Origin: Bog-756 sp052143895 | GTDB taxonomy: Bacteria > Actinomycetota > Acidimicrobiia > Acidimicrobiales > RAAP-2 | Direction: 5' to 3' | Assembly (NCBI GenBank): GCA_052143895.1 | Contig: JBKQRT010000320.1 | Coordinates: 81,034-145,033 of the forward strand | DNA length: 64,000 nt | Part shown: in pieces, positions 16,902 through 24,979 of the stretch | How positions within the stretch are numbered: position 1 is the stretch's first letter | Layout of the letters: every line of letters starts with the position of its first letter | Notes under the pieces: generated by a model | Database searches by the model: none | The model's input: the letters and a program-made list of their open reading frames with translations, nothing else | What the model was told of the DNA's origin: nothing | Program-made: the position numbers and the translations under genes

Positions 16902-17725
16902 TCAGCGGAGGCGCCAGTCGATCCTCGTCCCCGCGGTGAAGCGCTCCTGCCCCTCGGCCAGGAGCGCCGGATCGGTGCCCACGTTGGTGAACAGGAAGGC
17001 GAGGTCGAGCGCCTGGCGCCGCGACAGCTCGAGCCCGCCCTACAGGGCCCGGAGGTCCCGCCGATGGCCAGCGCCGGCTGGTCGGCGATGGCCTGCGCCG
17101 CCCACCGCGCCCGGTCGTGGAGCTCGGCAGCGGGCACGACCTCGGACACCAGCCCCACCTGGTGGGCACGCGTCGCCGACATGCGCTCGTGGGCGCCGAG
17201 CAGCGAGAGGCGCATGACCTCCTGGAAGGGCATCTTGTGCAGCAGGATGATGGGCTCGAACGCCGCCGGCATGCCGTAGGTGACGTGGGGGTCGAAGAAG
17301 GTGGCGTGCTCGGCGGCGATCACGAAGTCGACCTCCCCCAGGATGTAGAAGGCACCTCCGCAGGCCATGCCGTTGACGGCGGCGATGACCGGCTTCCAGA
17401 GGTGGTTGGACTTGGGGCCGACGCTCTTGCCGGGATCGTCGAAGTCCCACGGCGTGTTGTAGCCGGGCAGCTTCCCGGGGGGCAGCTCCTCCACATCCCC
17501 GATCCCGCCGCGGTCGAGCCCGGTGCAGAACGCCTTCTCGCCCGCACCGGTCAGGACCACGCACCGGACGTCGTCGTTGGTCCGGAGCATGGACCAGAGC
17601 TCGCGCAGCTTGCGCTGCATGGTCGGGTCGAACGCGTCGAGCGCCTCCGGCCGGTTGAGGGTGACCCACGCCACACCGTCGGACTCGTCGTAGACCAAGG
17701 TCTCGGGATCGCGCATGGCGGTCAT
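16902..17725 (-). pseudogene. enoyl-CoA hydratase, frameshifted near the C-terminus
   Basis: Reads as a good crotonase from ATG 17725: TLVYDESDGVAWVTLNRPEA, oxyanion loop AFCTGLDRG, second loop AAVNGMACGGAFYIL, VTYGMPAAFEPI, and up to ADQPALAIGGT near residue 225. There the frame is lost by a net one-base deletion, and in the restored frame a TAG stands at 17042-17040. After it the frame continues as a normal crotonase C-terminus (LELSRRQALDLAFLFTNVGT) to a TGA at 16904-16902. Two independent lesions within about 15 bases favour real gene decay over one sequencing slip. The truncated product would lack the C-terminal helices. It lies 34 nt downstream of the amine oxidase gene. Confidence 0.8.
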
Positions 17726-17759
17726 CGAACCGGTGGGATCGTCGCCGGCCGGGGGCCGG

Positions 17760-19664
17760 TCAGTGGCACGACTCGCCGGGGGGCGGGAGGTCCAGGCTCG
17801 GGTTGCGATCGAAGAACCCGACCGCCACCAGGTGGAACCCGCAGTACTCCACGGGCATGACCGGCCAGTCCTCGGGCCGGGGCAGATGGGTGACGCCGAA
17901 GGTGTGCCACGCCACGATCTCCGTGCCGACCAGTGACCGGTCAGCCGCGGTCCAGGCCGGGAGCCCGTCGCCGCCGGGATGCTGGTTCGGGTAGTCGCCC
18001 GCCGCCCGCCGTTCGTCGGGTTCGTAGGGCGTGACCCAGAGGTTGTGCCGGGCGAAGCCCGCCCGCCTCCCGACGCTCGACTCCGGCTGGGCCAGCAGGG
18101 TAGGGGTGGCGCCGGGGACGAGCTTGTAGGCCACCGGGCGCCCGAGCCCGTTGGTCTTCCCCGGGTTGACGAACCGCCAGTGGCGACTGGTCGCCGGGTA
18201 GACGTCGCGACGCGCCTGCAGCTCGGAGCCCAGGCGGTCGACCCGCTGCCGGATGGCGTTGCCCCACGGGTTGTCCGGACCGGTGGGGACGCCCTCGAGC
18301 GAGACCTCGTAGGCCTCGTTGACCGGGCCGTCCACGGTGAGGTCCAGCCGGGCACAGAACAGGTGCTGGTGGAAGGGGGCGGCCAGGCCCGGCGCCACCA
18401 CCGACCCGTACGCCGTCTCCTCGCCGGCGCCCAGCGCCTGCGTCGACATGATGCCGGTGAGCTTGACCTCGAGCTGCATCGTGCCGTCGAGGTAGAAGTA
18501 CCAGTAGAAGCCGTACTCGTAGTTCCCCACGGTGGCGATGGATGAGACGACGAGGCGGCGCGACCGGCGCACCTCGGTGTGACCGGTGTTCATGTCCTGG
18601 TGCTTCCAGAGGATCCCGTAGTCCTCCTCGTGGATGCAGATGGCGTTCTCCAGCACGTAGGGCGTGCCGTGCTCGCTGGCGAAGGTGGCGTCGAGGTAGG
18701 TGATCTCGCCCAGGCAGTCGCACCCGAGGGTCAGCGAGTTGGCCATGCGGCCGAGGCCCCACTCACCCACGTCGAAGGCGTTCTTCCAGCCGTGCATGGG
18801 CCCGGGATCGCCGTAGGGCACGACCATCTCGCTGACGGCGGCACGGTGCAGGAGCGGCCGGACGCCGTCGTCGTCGTAGCCGACGGTGTGCAGGACGAGC
18901 CCCTCGAGGGGGTCCATCGACACCCGCATCGACCAGCGCTGCCAGGAGAGCAGATTGCCGTCCAGGCGGAAGCTGACGCCCTCGGGCTGGACGATCTCCA
19001 GCGGGCGCAGGTCCGTGCGCAGGGGTTGATTGTCCTCCGGCAGGTAGCTGCCGCGCTCGGGGGGGAGCGGGGCCACGCCCAGGTCCAGCACCTCCAGGAC
19101 CTGCCCACGGGCGGCGTCCACGGTGGCCAGGACGCCCTCCACCGGCCGGGCGTAGCCGTTGTCGGACGGGCGCTCGCGGTAGTAGGAGAGGCACCGCGCG
19201 ATGCGCCGGCCCTCCTCGGCCGCGTACCCGAAATTGCCGGTCGGCCACGGATCGATCTGGACCTGGTCGAAGTCGGTGATGCCCCGCTCGATCATGGCCT
19301 GCTGCCAGTCGGGGTCCTGGCGGAGGGCGACGATGGCCCGGTACGAGTCGTCGAACAGCAGGGCAGGACGTACGCCGTCCCGCTCGGTCCACCGGACGAT
19401 CTCCGCGGAGGGCAGGGCCACCACCGCCTCCACCAGTGAGCTCTCGGGCCCGGGGACGATCACCAGCCGGACCCGCCGTTCGAACGGGCGTCCCGGCCGG
19501 TGGGCGTCGACCTCGCTCCTCGTCGGCTCGTCCAGCGTCACCATCGAGAAGAGCGCGGTCTCGCTGACCCGCCCGGACCCGCGCGCCGCGGCCACCGCGG
19601 CACGGATCTCGTCGGCGCCCAACGGATCGAGGGGATGGGTGGCGGTCGGGGCCGTCTCGACCAT
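17760..19664 (-). CDS. copper-containing primary amine oxidase
   Basis: Oxidises primary amines to aldehydes with release of ammonia and H2O2, using topaquinone made from a tyrosine. The 634-residue protein has the N-Y-E-Y cofactor motif with precursor Y382 (TVGNYEYGF), catalytic base D298 in AFDVGEWGLG, the copper ligands H432 and H434 (HQH) and the third ligand H593 in THLPRPEDWPVMP, so it should be active. No signal peptide is seen, hence a cytoplasmic enzyme like the Arthrobacter and mycobacterial forms. ATG 19664 with GAGGA upstream is chosen over an in-frame GTG four codons earlier. It heads a transcript that ends in the broken hydratase. Confidence 0.93.
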   Translation of the reverse strand: MVETAPTATHPLDPLGADEIRAAVAAARGSGRVSETALFSMVTLDEPTRSEVDAHRPGRPFERRVRLVIVPGPESSLVEAVVALPSAEIVRWTERDGVRPALLFDDSYRAIVALRQDPDWQQAMIERGITDFDQVQIDPWPTGNFGYAAEEGRRIARCLSYYRERPSDNGYARPVEGVLATVDAARGQVLEVLDLGVAPLPPERGSYLPEDNQPLRTDLRPLEIVQPEGVSFRLDGNLLSWQRWSMRVSMDPLEGLVLHTVGYDDDGVRPLLHRAAVSEMVVPYGDPGPMHGWKNAFDVGEWGLGRMANSLTLGCDCLGEITYLDATFASEHGTPYVLENAICIHEEDYGILWKHQDMNTGHTEVRRSRRLVVSSIATVGNYEYGFYWYFYLDGTMQLEVKLTGIMSTQALGAGEETAYGSVVAPGLAAPFHQHLFCARLDLTVDGPVNEAYEVSLEGVPTGPDNPWGNAIRQRVDRLGSELQARRDVYPATSRHWRFVNPGKTNGLGRPVAYKLVPGATPTLLAQPESSVGRRAGFARHNLWVTPYEPDERRAAGDYPNQHPGGDGLPAWTAADRSLVGTEIVAWHTFGVTHLPRPEDWPVMPVEYCGFHLVAVGFFDRNPSLDLPPPGESCH

Positions 19665-19777
19665 GGTCGTCCTCACTTCCTGGTGGACTCAGCACGGCAG
19701 GGCCGGGCCCGTGCCGTCCGATCCTGCTGCCGACGGGCGCACACTAGTCCGCTCCGGCCACGCCACCCGGCGCGAAG

Positions 19778-19783
19778 TAGTGT
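19778..19783 (+). promoter_or_regulatory. -10 box of probable leaderless ferredoxin gene
   Basis: TAGTGT followed by 8 nt and the ATG at 19792. No Shine-Dalgarno is present before this ATG, and the spacing matches other candidates in the window. Confidence 0.4.
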
Positions 19784-19791
19784 CCACCACG

Positions 19792-20061
19792 ATGACGCAA
19801 CGTGCCCTGATCCGGATCGAGGTCGACCGCGAGCGATGCGTGGGCTCAGGGAACTGCCTCTTCTGGGCCCCGGGGACGTTCACCCTGGACGACGACGGCA
19901 TCTCGGTGGTCATCGACCCGAGCGGCGACGACGAGGACCGCATCCTGGTGGCCGCGGAGGGCTGTCCGACCCGGGCCATCTCGGTCGAGCGGGTGGGCGC
20001 TCGGGTGGACACCGGGCACGAGCAGGAGGAGGAACAGCGTGCCGATCGCACTGTCCGATGA
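19792..20061 (+). CDS. [3Fe-4S] ferredoxin of the P450-partner type
   Basis: 89-residue ferredoxin that would pass electrons to a cytochrome P450. It has three cysteines in the order C16-x5-C22 and C58-Pro (RCVGSGNC, then AEGCPT). The fourth Cys of a 4Fe cluster is missing, as in the actinobacterial ferredoxins that serve P450s. The middle is strongly acidic (DDDG, SGDDEDR), as expected for docking. The 3' end overlaps the start of the fused ACAD gene by 23 nt, so the two are cotranscribed. No P450 is adjacent. The nearest are at 12810 and 48983. No ferredoxin reductase was found in the window. Confidence 0.9.
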   Translation: MTQRALIRIEVDRERCVGSGNCLFWAPGTFTLDDDGISVVIDPSGDDEDRILVAAEGCPTRAISVERVGARVDTGHEQEEEQRADRTVR

Positions 20062-22258
20062 GCACGAGGAACAGCGACGTTCCGCCAAGAGGTGGCTGGC
20101 TGCCCACTGCCCCCCGAGCGTCCCCCGGGCGCTGCTGGACGCGGAGGTGGAGGACCTCCAGCCCGTCTGGAAGGAGCTGGCCGCCCAGCGGTGGTTGGGG
20201 ATCCACCTCCCCGAGGAGCTGGGCGGTGAGGGCTTCGGGCTCTTCGAGCTGGCCGTGCTCCTCGAGGAGACGGGCTGGGCGCTGACACCCGGACCGCTCC
20301 TGCCCACCGTGGTCACGTCCGCACTGGTGGCGGAGGCGATGGCACCGGCCGAGGCCCGGCTGGTCCTCCCGGGACTGATCGACGGGAGCAGCCCGGCGGG
20401 GATCTCCTTCGGCACCACCCCGCTCGACGTCCATGACCGGGGACCGGCGGGGGAGCTCGTGGTCTCGGGAAAGGTCCGGCCGGTCCTCGGGGCCTCCACG
20501 GCGGCGCTGGTGCTGGCGCCCGCCCGTCGCCCCGACGGTGAGGTGGTCTGGTGCCTGCTCGACGCGTCCGGCGACGGCGGCCGGGTGCGGCCGGTGGCGG
20601 TGCCCAGCCTCGACCCCACCCGCCGGGTCGGGGAGGTGGACGTCGACTCGCTCACGGTCGGTCGTGAGCGGCAGCTCGGCGGGTTGCGGACCGAGCGGGT
20701 GCACCAGCTGCTGGTGACGTTGATGGCGGCCGAGCACGTCGGCGGGGCACGGTGGTGCCTCGAGACGGCCACGGACTACGCCAAGGTGCGGGTCCAGTTC
20801 GGCCGGCCCATCGGGCAGTTCCAGGCGGTCAAGCACCGGTTGGCCGACATGGCGGTCCGGGTGGAGCAGATGACGGCGGTGGCCTGGGACGCCGCCGTGG
20901 CCGTGGGTGCGGGTGACCCCGACGCTGCGGAGCTGGCGACGGCGACGGCCGGCGCGCTGTGCGTCGACGGGTACGCCCGCGGTGCCAAGGAGTGCCTCCA
21001 GGTGCTCGGGGGGATCGGCTTCACGTGGGAGCACGACCTGCACCTCCACCTCAAGCGGGCGCTGGCCGACCGCCAGCTGGTGGGTGGCCCCGAACCGTTC
21101 TGCCGGGAGGTGGCCTCGGTGGCCGGGCGGGGGGTCCGACGGGCGCTCGCCACCGACCTCCCCGACGAGGCGGCGCGGTGGCGGGAGGAATTGGCACCGG
21201 TGGTGGCCGAGCTCCTGGCCTGCGAGGGCGAGGACCGCCGACGCCAACTGGTCGACGTCGGGCTGGTGGCGCCGCACTGGCCCCGGCCGTGGGGGCGGGA
21301 TGCCGGGGCCGTCGAGCAGGTCGTGATCGACGAACAGCTGTCGGCGGCCGGCATCGACCGTCCGCACCTCGGGATCGGCGCCTGGGCCATGCCGGTGATC
21401 ATCGCCCACGGCACCGAGGTGCAGCAGGCCCGCTGGGTGCGGCCCACGTTGCTGGGCGAGCTCATGTGGTGCCAGCTGTTTTCCGAGCCGGGCGCCGGGT
21501 CGGATCTGGCCAGCCTGACCACGCGGGCCGAACGCACAGACGGCGGCTGGCTCCTCACCGGGCAGAAGGTCTGGACCTCCATGGCGCAGTCGGCCGACTG
21601 GGGGATCTGCCTGGCCCGGACCGATCCGTCGGTGCCCAAGCACGAGGGCATCACCTACTTCATCGTGGACATGCGCTCGCCCGGCCTCGACGTGCGCCCG
21701 CTCCGCGAGCTCACCGGAGCGGCCATGTTCAACGAGGTGTTCCTCGACGCCGTGCTCGTACCCGATGACTGCGTGATCGGCGAGGTCAACGGTGGATGGG
21801 GGATCGCCCGGCTGACCCTGGCCAACGAGCGGGTCTCCATCTCCTCGGGCTCGACGTTCGGCACCGGCGTCGAGTCGCTGTTGCGCCTGGCCCACCGGCT
21901 GGGCGCCGCCATCGAGCCGACGATGGAGGGCCAGCTCGGCGCCCTCCTGGCCGAGGCCCAGTCGTTGCGGCTCATGACCCACCGGTCGACCCTCCTGTCG
22001 CTCGCCGGCGCCGACCCGGGACCCGGCGCCAGCCTGCGCAAGCTGCTCGGTGCCGAGCACGAGCAGCGCGTCCAGGAGCTCGGCCTGGCCATGCTCGGGA
22101 CCGAAGGGGCGACGATGGACGGGCGGGCGGCCCGGTGGACGCAGGGGGTGCTGGCCACCCGGTGCCTGACCATCGCCGGGGGCACCAGCGAGGTACAGCG
22201 CAACGTGATCGCCGAACGGATCCTCGGCCTGCCGCGCGACGCCGAACCCGGCTCCTGA
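20039..22258 (+). CDS. tandem-fused acyl-CoA dehydrogenase (FadE34-like)
   Basis: 739 residues containing two ACAD halves. Residues 1-350 are of the FadE28-like type (YAKVRVQFGRPIGQFQAVKH, GGIGFTWEHDLHLHLKRA). Residues about 380-735 are the flavin-binding type (MWCQLFSEPGAGSDLAS, GQKVWTSMAQ, FNEVFLDAVLVP, AGGTSEVQRNVIAERILG). Mycobacterial FadE34 is a known single-chain ACAD of this build that dehydrogenates a steroid side-chain CoA ester, so a bulky, possibly steroid-type substrate is plausible. The same two subunit types are separate divergent genes at 1/942 and 45848/47131. The GTG start lies inside the ferredoxin gene. The end is followed by a 67-nt gap. Confidence 0.9.
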   Translation: MPIALSDEHEEQRRSAKRWLAAHCPPSVPRALLDAEVEDLQPVWKELAAQRWLGIHLPEELGGEGFGLFELAVLLEETGWALTPGPLLPTVVTSALVAEAMAPAEARLVLPGLIDGSSPAGISFGTTPLDVHDRGPAGELVVSGKVRPVLGASTAALVLAPARRPDGEVVWCLLDASGDGGRVRPVAVPSLDPTRRVGEVDVDSLTVGRERQLGGLRTERVHQLLVTLMAAEHVGGARWCLETATDYAKVRVQFGRPIGQFQAVKHRLADMAVRVEQMTAVAWDAAVAVGAGDPDAAELATATAGALCVDGYARGAKECLQVLGGIGFTWEHDLHLHLKRALADRQLVGGPEPFCREVASVAGRGVRRALATDLPDEAARWREELAPVVAELLACEGEDRRRQLVDVGLVAPHWPRPWGRDAGAVEQVVIDEQLSAAGIDRPHLGIGAWAMPVIIAHGTEVQQARWVRPTLLGELMWCQLFSEPGAGSDLASLTTRAERTDGGWLLTGQKVWTSMAQSADWGICLARTDPSVPKHEGITYFIVDMRSPGLDVRPLRELTGAAMFNEVFLDAVLVPDDCVIGEVNGGWGIARLTLANERVSISSGSTFGTGVESLLRLAHRLGAAIEPTMEGQLGALLAEAQSLRLMTHRSTLLSLAGADPGPGASLRKLLGAEHEQRVQELGLAMLGTEGATMDGRAARWTQGVLATRCLTIAGGTSEVQRNVIAERILGLPRDAEPGS

Positions 22259-22325
22259 CCGACCGTGCCGCTACTCTGAAGCCCTCACCGCCGACGGGGG
22301 CGGCACAGCATGGGAAGGGGGGGTA

Positions 22326-23690
22326 GTGGCCTGGGAGTTCTCCACCGATCCGCAGTTCCAGGACGAGCTCGACTGGATGGATGCGTTCGTCACCGAGGAG
22401 ATCGAGCCGCTCGACCTCCTCTGGGGCGCCCGGACGTTCCATCCGCTCGACGACGACCTTCGGGCCATCGTCGACCCGTTGAAGCAACAGGTCCGCGACC
22501 GCGAGCTCTGGGCGTGCCACCTCGGCCCGGAGCTCGGCGGTCAGGGGTACGGCCAGGTGAAGCTGGCCCTCATGAACGAGATCCTGGGACGCTCCCAGTG
22601 GGCCTCGATGGTCTTCGGGACCCAGGCTCCCGACACCGGCAATGCCGAGATCATCGCCCACTACGGCACCGACGAGCAGAAGGAGCGCTACCTGCAGCCC
22701 CTCCTCGAGGGCGAGATCTTCTCCTGCTACTCGATGACCGAACCGCAAGGCGGGTCGGACCCGGCTCTGTTCGAGACCTCCGCGGTCCGCGACGGCGACG
22801 AGTGGGTCATCGACGGTTGGAAGTTCTTCTCGTCCAACGCCCGGACGTCGAGCTTCCTCATCGTGATGGCCATCACCGACCACGAGTCCGATGTCTACCA
22901 CGGCATGTCCATGTTCCTGGTCCCGACGGACACCCCGGGTCTGGAGATCGTGCGCAACGTCGGGCTGATGGGCGAGCGAGAGCCCGGCGGTGGGATGCAC
23001 GCCCTTATCCACTACGACGGGGTACGGGTGCCGGCTGAGAACCTCCTCGGCGGCGAGGGGCAGGCCTTCGTCATCGCCCAGACCCGACTAGGGGGCGGGC
23101 GGGTCCACCACGCCATGCGGACGGTGGGCATGGCCCGTCGGGCGCTCGACATGCTCGCCGAGCGGGCGGTGAGCCGCCGTACCCGGGACGGGGTGCTGGC
23201 CGACAAGCAGAGTGTGCGCGACATGGTGGCCGACACCTACATCGAGCTGACCCAGTTCCGGCTGTTGGTGCTGTACGTCGCCTGGTGCATCGACCAGACC
23301 CACGACTACCGGGCCATCCGCCGGGACATCGCCGCCATCAAGGTCCTCACGCCCCAGATCCTGCACAACGCGACCCAACGCGCCATCCAGGTCCACGGTG
23401 CGCTCGGCGTCTCCGACGAGCTACCGCTCGGGGGGCTGTGGATGACCGCACCGATCATGGGACTGGTGGACGGCCCGACCGAGGTGCACCGCACCACGGT
23501 GGCCCGGCAGGTGTTGAAGGAGTACCAACCGGTCGACGGCCTGTGGCCGAGCCAGCACCTCCCGACGAGGCGCGAGTCGGCTCGCCAGAAGTTCGCCGAC
23601 CACCCCGGTGCGCTGGCCACCGCCACCGCCGCCGCCGGCAGCCTGTCGGCGCTGGCCGAGGCCGTCGAGCACGAGGTGGGCAACCGGTGA
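22326..23690 (+). CDS. acyl-CoA dehydrogenase (ACAD10/11-like)
   Basis: 454-residue acyl-CoA dehydrogenase of the long FadE2/ACAD11 type, with CYSMTEPQGGSDP near 138, VIDGWKFFSSNA near 160, FVIAQTRLGGGRVHHAMRT near 255 and QVHGALGVSDELPL near 355. The final segment has DGPTEVHRTTVARQVL. This group oxidises acyl-CoAs, and actinobacterial members pair with a kinase-like phosphotransferase. Here that partner directly follows and is badly damaged. GTG 22326 is preceded by the purine run GGAAGGGGGGG. The stop overlaps the start of the phosphotransferase remnant as GTGA. Confidence 0.9.
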   Translation: MAWEFSTDPQFQDELDWMDAFVTEEIEPLDLLWGARTFHPLDDDLRAIVDPLKQQVRDRELWACHLGPELGGQGYGQVKLALMNEILGRSQWASMVFGTQAPDTGNAEIIAHYGTDEQKERYLQPLLEGEIFSCYSMTEPQGGSDPALFETSAVRDGDEWVIDGWKFFSSNARTSSFLIVMAITDHESDVYHGMSMFLVPTDTPGLEIVRNVGLMGEREPGGGMHALIHYDGVRVPAENLLGGEGQAFVIAQTRLGGGRVHHAMRTVGMARRALDMLAERAVSRRTRDGVLADKQSVRDMVADTYIELTQFRLLVLYVAWCIDQTHDYRAIRRDIAAIKVLTPQILHNATQRAIQVHGALGVSDELPLGGLWMTAPIMGLVDGPTEVHRTTVARQVLKEYQPVDGLWPSQHLPTRRESARQKFADHPGALATATAAAGSLSALAEAVEHEVGNR

Positions 23691-24161
23691 GCGCCGCCGC
23701 TTCCGCGGACGGCACCCCCGGCGAGGACGCCGACGACCAGCCCCACTCGACCACCGACCCCGAACGGCTCGGGCGCTGGATGGACGACCAGGGGATGCCC
23801 GGATCGGGCCTGCCCATCGAGGCGCGGTTCATCGCCGGCGGCGCCTCCAACGACCTCTTCGAGATCGCCCGGGGCGACCTTCGTTGCGCGCTCCGTCGAC
23901 TTCACCGGCATGCCGTACCGGGACGAGCTGCTCGGCTACTACGAGGACGCCAGACGCCGTCCCGTCGACAAGATCGACTACTACGTCATCTTGTACTACG
24001 TCATCTTGACCCGTTTCAAGCTGGCCATCGTCCTCGAGGCCGGCTACGCCCGGGTCGTGGCCGGCGAAGCGGACAACCCCAAAATGGCCATGTTCGGGGA
24101 CGTTGTGCTGGAGATGGCGCGCAAGGCGGCCGAGCTGTCCGGGTCGACGTCCCTGCGGTGA
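23687..24161 (+). pseudogene. phosphotransferase (ACAD10-type kinase) with large internal deletion
   Basis: The GTG at 23687 overlaps the ACAD stop as GTGA and the first 70 codons read as the usual N-terminus (ERLGRWMDDQGMPGSGLPIE, FIAGGASNDLFEIARGDL). Near 23890-23905 the sequence jumps, in another frame, to the family's C-terminus: DFTGMPYRDELLGYYEDARR ... RFKLAIVLEAGYARVVAG and GDVVLEMARKAAEL, ending at 24161. The catalytic loop and metal site, roughly 200 residues, are gone. A perfect 15-bp tandem duplication at 23979-24008 adds an extra YYVIL. Three lesions make this a pseudogene. An ATG at 23910 could still express the 83-residue tail, but no function is expected. Confidence 0.8.
23979..24008 (+). 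repeat. 15-bp perfect tandem duplication inside a pseudogene
   Basis: TACTACGTCATCTTG occurs at 23979-23993 and again at 23994-24008 without a mismatch, duplicating five codons (YYVIL). Relatives of the protein would be expected to have one copy before the RFKLA segment, so it is likely a recent slippage event. Confidence 0.9.
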
Positions 24162-24165
24162 GGAC

Positions 24166-24954
24166 GTGAGCCCCGCCGGCGCCCCGGTGCCCGGACGGTC
24201 CGGCCGTGACCGGTTCGACCTGTCCGGCAAGGTGGCCCTGGTGACCGGGGGGAGTCGCGGGCTGGGGCGGTCCATGGCCGTCGGCTTCGCCGAGGCGGGG
24301 GCGGACGTGGTGGTGGCCAGCCGCAAGATCGACGCCTGCGAGGACGTCGTCGCCGAGGTCGAGGCGCTCGGTCGGCGCGCACTCGCCGTGTCGGCCAACG
24401 TCAGCCGCTGGGACGAGCTCGGGCGGTTGGTGGACGCCGCCTATGACAGGTTCGACCGCGTCGACATCCTCGTCAACAACGCCGGGATGTCCCTGCTCTA
24501 CGGCGACCTGGGCGAGGTGACCGAGGCCATGTGGGACAAGGTGGTCGGGCTCAACCTCAAGGGACCCTTCCGCCTGACCGCCCTCGTCGCCCCGCTCATG
24601 GTCGAGGCCGGTGGCGGGTCGGTGATCAATGTCTCGAGCACCGGGTCGATCCGGCCGGCCCCGTTCATGCTGCCCTACGACGCGGCAAAGGCCGGGCTCA
24701 ACGCGCTGACCGTCGGTTTCGCCCACGCCTACGGCCCCACGGTCCGTGTGAACTGCATCATGGCCGGGCCCTTCTTCACTGACGTCTCGAAGGAGTGGGA
24801 CCTCGACTCGTTCGAGCAGGAGGTGCGCCGGCGCCACGCCCTGCAGCGCGGCGGGCAGCCGGACGAGATCGTGGGCGCCGCGCTGTACTTCGCCTCGGAG
24901 GCGTCGAGCTACACCACCGGGGCGGTCCTGCGGGTCGACGGCGGGATCCCCTGA
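24166..24954 (+). CDS. SDR family oxidoreductase
   Basis: Classical short-chain dehydrogenase of 262 residues, reducing or oxidising an alcohol with NAD(P). Cofactor site TGGSRGLG is near 27-34, NNAG near 112, Ser in VSSTGS near 160 and the catalytic YDAAK near 173-177. The end is RGGQPDEIVGAALYFASEAS and VLRVDGGIP, as in FabG-like proteins. The GTG at 24166 stands 4 nt after the pseudogene stop with GAGGAC just before it, so it belongs to the transcript that begins with the ferredoxin or the second ACAD. A 3-hydroxyacyl-CoA or 3-oxo substrate is likely but not shown. Confidence 0.88.
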   Translation: MSPAGAPVPGRSGRDRFDLSGKVALVTGGSRGLGRSMAVGFAEAGADVVVASRKIDACEDVVAEVEALGRRALAVSANVSRWDELGRLVDAAYDRFDRVDILVNNAGMSLLYGDLGEVTEAMWDKVVGLNLKGPFRLTALVAPLMVEAGGGSVINVSSTGSIRPAPFMLPYDAAKAGLNALTVGFAHAYGPTVRVNCIMAGPFFTDVSKEWDLDSFEQEVRRRHALQRGGQPDEIVGAALYFASEASSYTTGAVLRVDGGIP

Positions 24955-24979
24955 GCGCCGCCGGTCCGCGACGCTGGCG

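Noticed and set aside
16268..18355. Fusion protein of enoyl-CoA hydratase with further domains
   Set aside because: The long minus frame joins antisense of the synthetase, the 5' part of the hydratase and a shadow of the amine oxidase. Only the hydratase part is protein-like.
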